A stretch of 64,000 bases of DNA from Zygaena filipendulae (Eukaryota; Arthropoda; Insecta; Lepidoptera; Zygaenidae), in the NCBI GenBank assembly GCA_907165275.2, contig OU015655.1:8754501-8818500 (forward strand). The letters are read 5' to 3'. Positions 53,101-56,100 of this stretch are shown here, one piece after another. Within the stretch, counting starts at the first letter, position 1, and every line of letters begins with the position of its first letter. The notes beneath the pieces are model-generated. The model did not search any database. It saw only the letters and a program-made list of their open reading frames with translations, and was not told where the DNA came from. Position numbers and translations under genes: made by a program.

Positions 53101-56100
53101 CCTGTTAGAATTAGCGTCATTGCATGACCGATCTAACTGAACCGGCAATAGTGCGTGTGCACATCACAATCGGACAGCCGGTACGGTACGCGGTACGGTA
53201 CGCCGCCGTACGGCGGAGCGTCCGATTCTAAATCCGGACTAGTGACGTCGTACAGCGTCGGTCTTCACAATCGAAAGTTATTCCGAGTGTACCCCAACAC
53301 ACGTTACATGCGTTGCCGCATTCTGATCAAAACTACGTCTCACGGAATTTTATTGACAAATAATATTATGTATATCATCGCTTTCATAATTTATAGCAAT
53401 TCCTCCGCGTCAATTTCGGGATTGCCTCGGGAACTCTTTGTATCGGGATAAAAGTATGCATGCATACGGCACTCAGGGATACTTACTGTACTTTCCTATC
53501 AATAATAATAATGGTACATTTCATTACAAGTGCAGGACGTCGGTCATTACAATGAGTTCCGACTTATGTTGGCCCGAGTCGAACGCGAGGCGATTGAAAA
53601 TGATCCCAAGTTGGATCTTAATCAATACAGATAATTTTGAATTTTGCGTCGGGACGAGTTGAAATGACAGTCCCGCACGTTTAATGAACGACTATTTTTA
53701 ATACAGTTGCAAAAAATTCATATAAAACAGTAAAAATTCTGACTTACATGAAAATTAGTTTCTTAGTAGGTAATCTTGTCGGTGACTACTTTATTTTTAA
53801 ATATAATATAATATATATATTATATCACCACTAAAACCAAAACTAAGTTGTAATTTAAATATTGAAATTTTAATAGTTTTTAATTGGTGTACTCGTACAG
53901 GCTATATATCACTTTTTGTTTTAAAACACAGGTGATTCTTTTTTTTCGTGGAAATTTGCATAATTATGATAAAATTATATACCTACATATTATACGTAGA
54001 AAGAGTACTTAAAGTTGAAACTAAAAACTCTTTGAAGGATAATCTTAGTCAGTTTTTTTCCTAACTCCTTCCTTTTCCTAACTGGTAAAGTAAAGAGCAC
54101 TAGTGCGTAATCGTCAACTGTCCGCACGCCATACAGCTACGTAATATATGTATAGCACTTTTTGAGCAACTATATTGAAAGATAGTTTAAAGAATCTATT
54201 AGTACATAGTTACAAACTTGAACACTTAAAATTATAGATAGACTAGCTGTGCCCCGCGTTAATTTCAGAGATCCCGAGGGAATTTCGGGATAACAAGTAG
54301 TCTAAGTTCACCCTTATAACATCAGTTATCTGTCAGTGAAAGTCCCGTTAAAATCGGTCCAGCCGTTTTAGAGATTAGCCGGAACAAACAGACAGACAGA
54401 AACACAGAAAAATTTTAAAAATTGATTTTTTGATGTAAGTACCGTATTTTCGCATGCATTCAGAGAAAAGCTGTTAATTTGAGATCACAAACAGACACTT
54501 CAATTTTATTTATAGGTAGGTATGTCTAGATCAATTTATTATAATAATAATAATAATAATAATAATAATCCACTTCACAACACACCGATCTACTTGATCC
54601 CACACTAAGCGGTTATCTAAAGCGGTTCCCAGCGATTTCAACCGCGTGAATTTCGGGGTTTTTTTGGATTACCTTATGCACAACTAGCTGTTATCCGCGG
54701 TTCACCACTTCGATTTCGGAGTTCCCGCGGGAATTCAGGGACAAAAGTAATCTGTCTTTCTGTACCCTTGACAACGTGTATGCAAATTTTCATAATGTCC
54801 GGCTGAGTAGTTAAAGCGTGAAAAGGTAAGAAAGTTTCTTTTGCATTTATATAATACTAGCTGTACCCCCGGTTTTACCCGCGTGAGTTTCGGAAATCCC
54901 ACAGGAACTTTTTTTTTTCTAAAATAAAAGTAGCCTAATTTACTCCTTATAACATCAGCTATCTGCTAGTGAGAGTCCCGTTAAAATCGGTCCAGCCGTT
55001 TTAGACATTAGCCGTAACAAACAGACAAACAGACAGACAGAAAAATTTTAGAAATTCATTTTTTGATGTTATATGTATATATAATTTGGTATGCATCTGG
55101 TGAAAAGCTGTTGATTTGAAATTACAAACAGACACTTCAATTTTATTTATATGTCTAGATATTGAGACAGCTTCAATTTTTGAAGTATGTTTACTTTGGA
55201 TAATTGCTAGATATTGTAGGTGATATAACATGCATTTATTATTGTACCTAATTGCAAAACCGCCATGTTTTTGATTGCAGCCGAAAGATGATAGAAACAA
55301 AAGTTACATAATAGCCCCTCGAATCTCAAATTTCATTTCATTTCACTTTACACAAATACTACCCTCAGAAATCATGACAAAATTTTCGAAGTTAAATATT
55401 TTAAATAACAATTATTGATGGCTTATACATACTTAGTACTTGCTTAGTACCTTTATTCGTAAGGGTCTCAAATTACTGATGACCTAATTTCAATTTAAAG
55501 AGTTCATAGAGTTCCATTTTGTCCAAAACAAACAACAAATTCTAAAAGGAATAAAGTATGTAATATCCAAAATTTTTCACTTCAAAATTGGTCTATTTAC
55601 TGATTAAGCCCTAAGGCCTAATGCAACAGCAAAATGCGCTTTTAACAATATGATCCTATATAATATAGTACAATCTTATTTGGGATCTTGATGTTACTTT
55701 TCCTACAAAATGACACATTGAAAACTTGGGTTTGAAAATCTTTTAACAGGACTAACATATTGGTAATGGGTATATTGGTATATGGTATACTTATCAAATT
55801 ATTAAATAAAATCAACCAATTTAACTAACTTCATAGCAGCCAGATTGATGATTACATCTATTTATATCATCTAATATTATAAAGCTGAAAAGTTTGTTTG
55901 TTTGGTTGAATGTGCGAAAATCTCAGGTTCAATTTGAATAATACAATATTTATGTTGGGTAGTCCATCTATCGAGGAAGGCTATATAATATCACAAGAGG
56001 AAGGCTATATAATATAAACGTTGCGACCAATATAAATTGGAGGGGAACACCTTGTAAGGTTTAAGTTTAAACAAATGTCCATAAAGATTATAAGAATTAG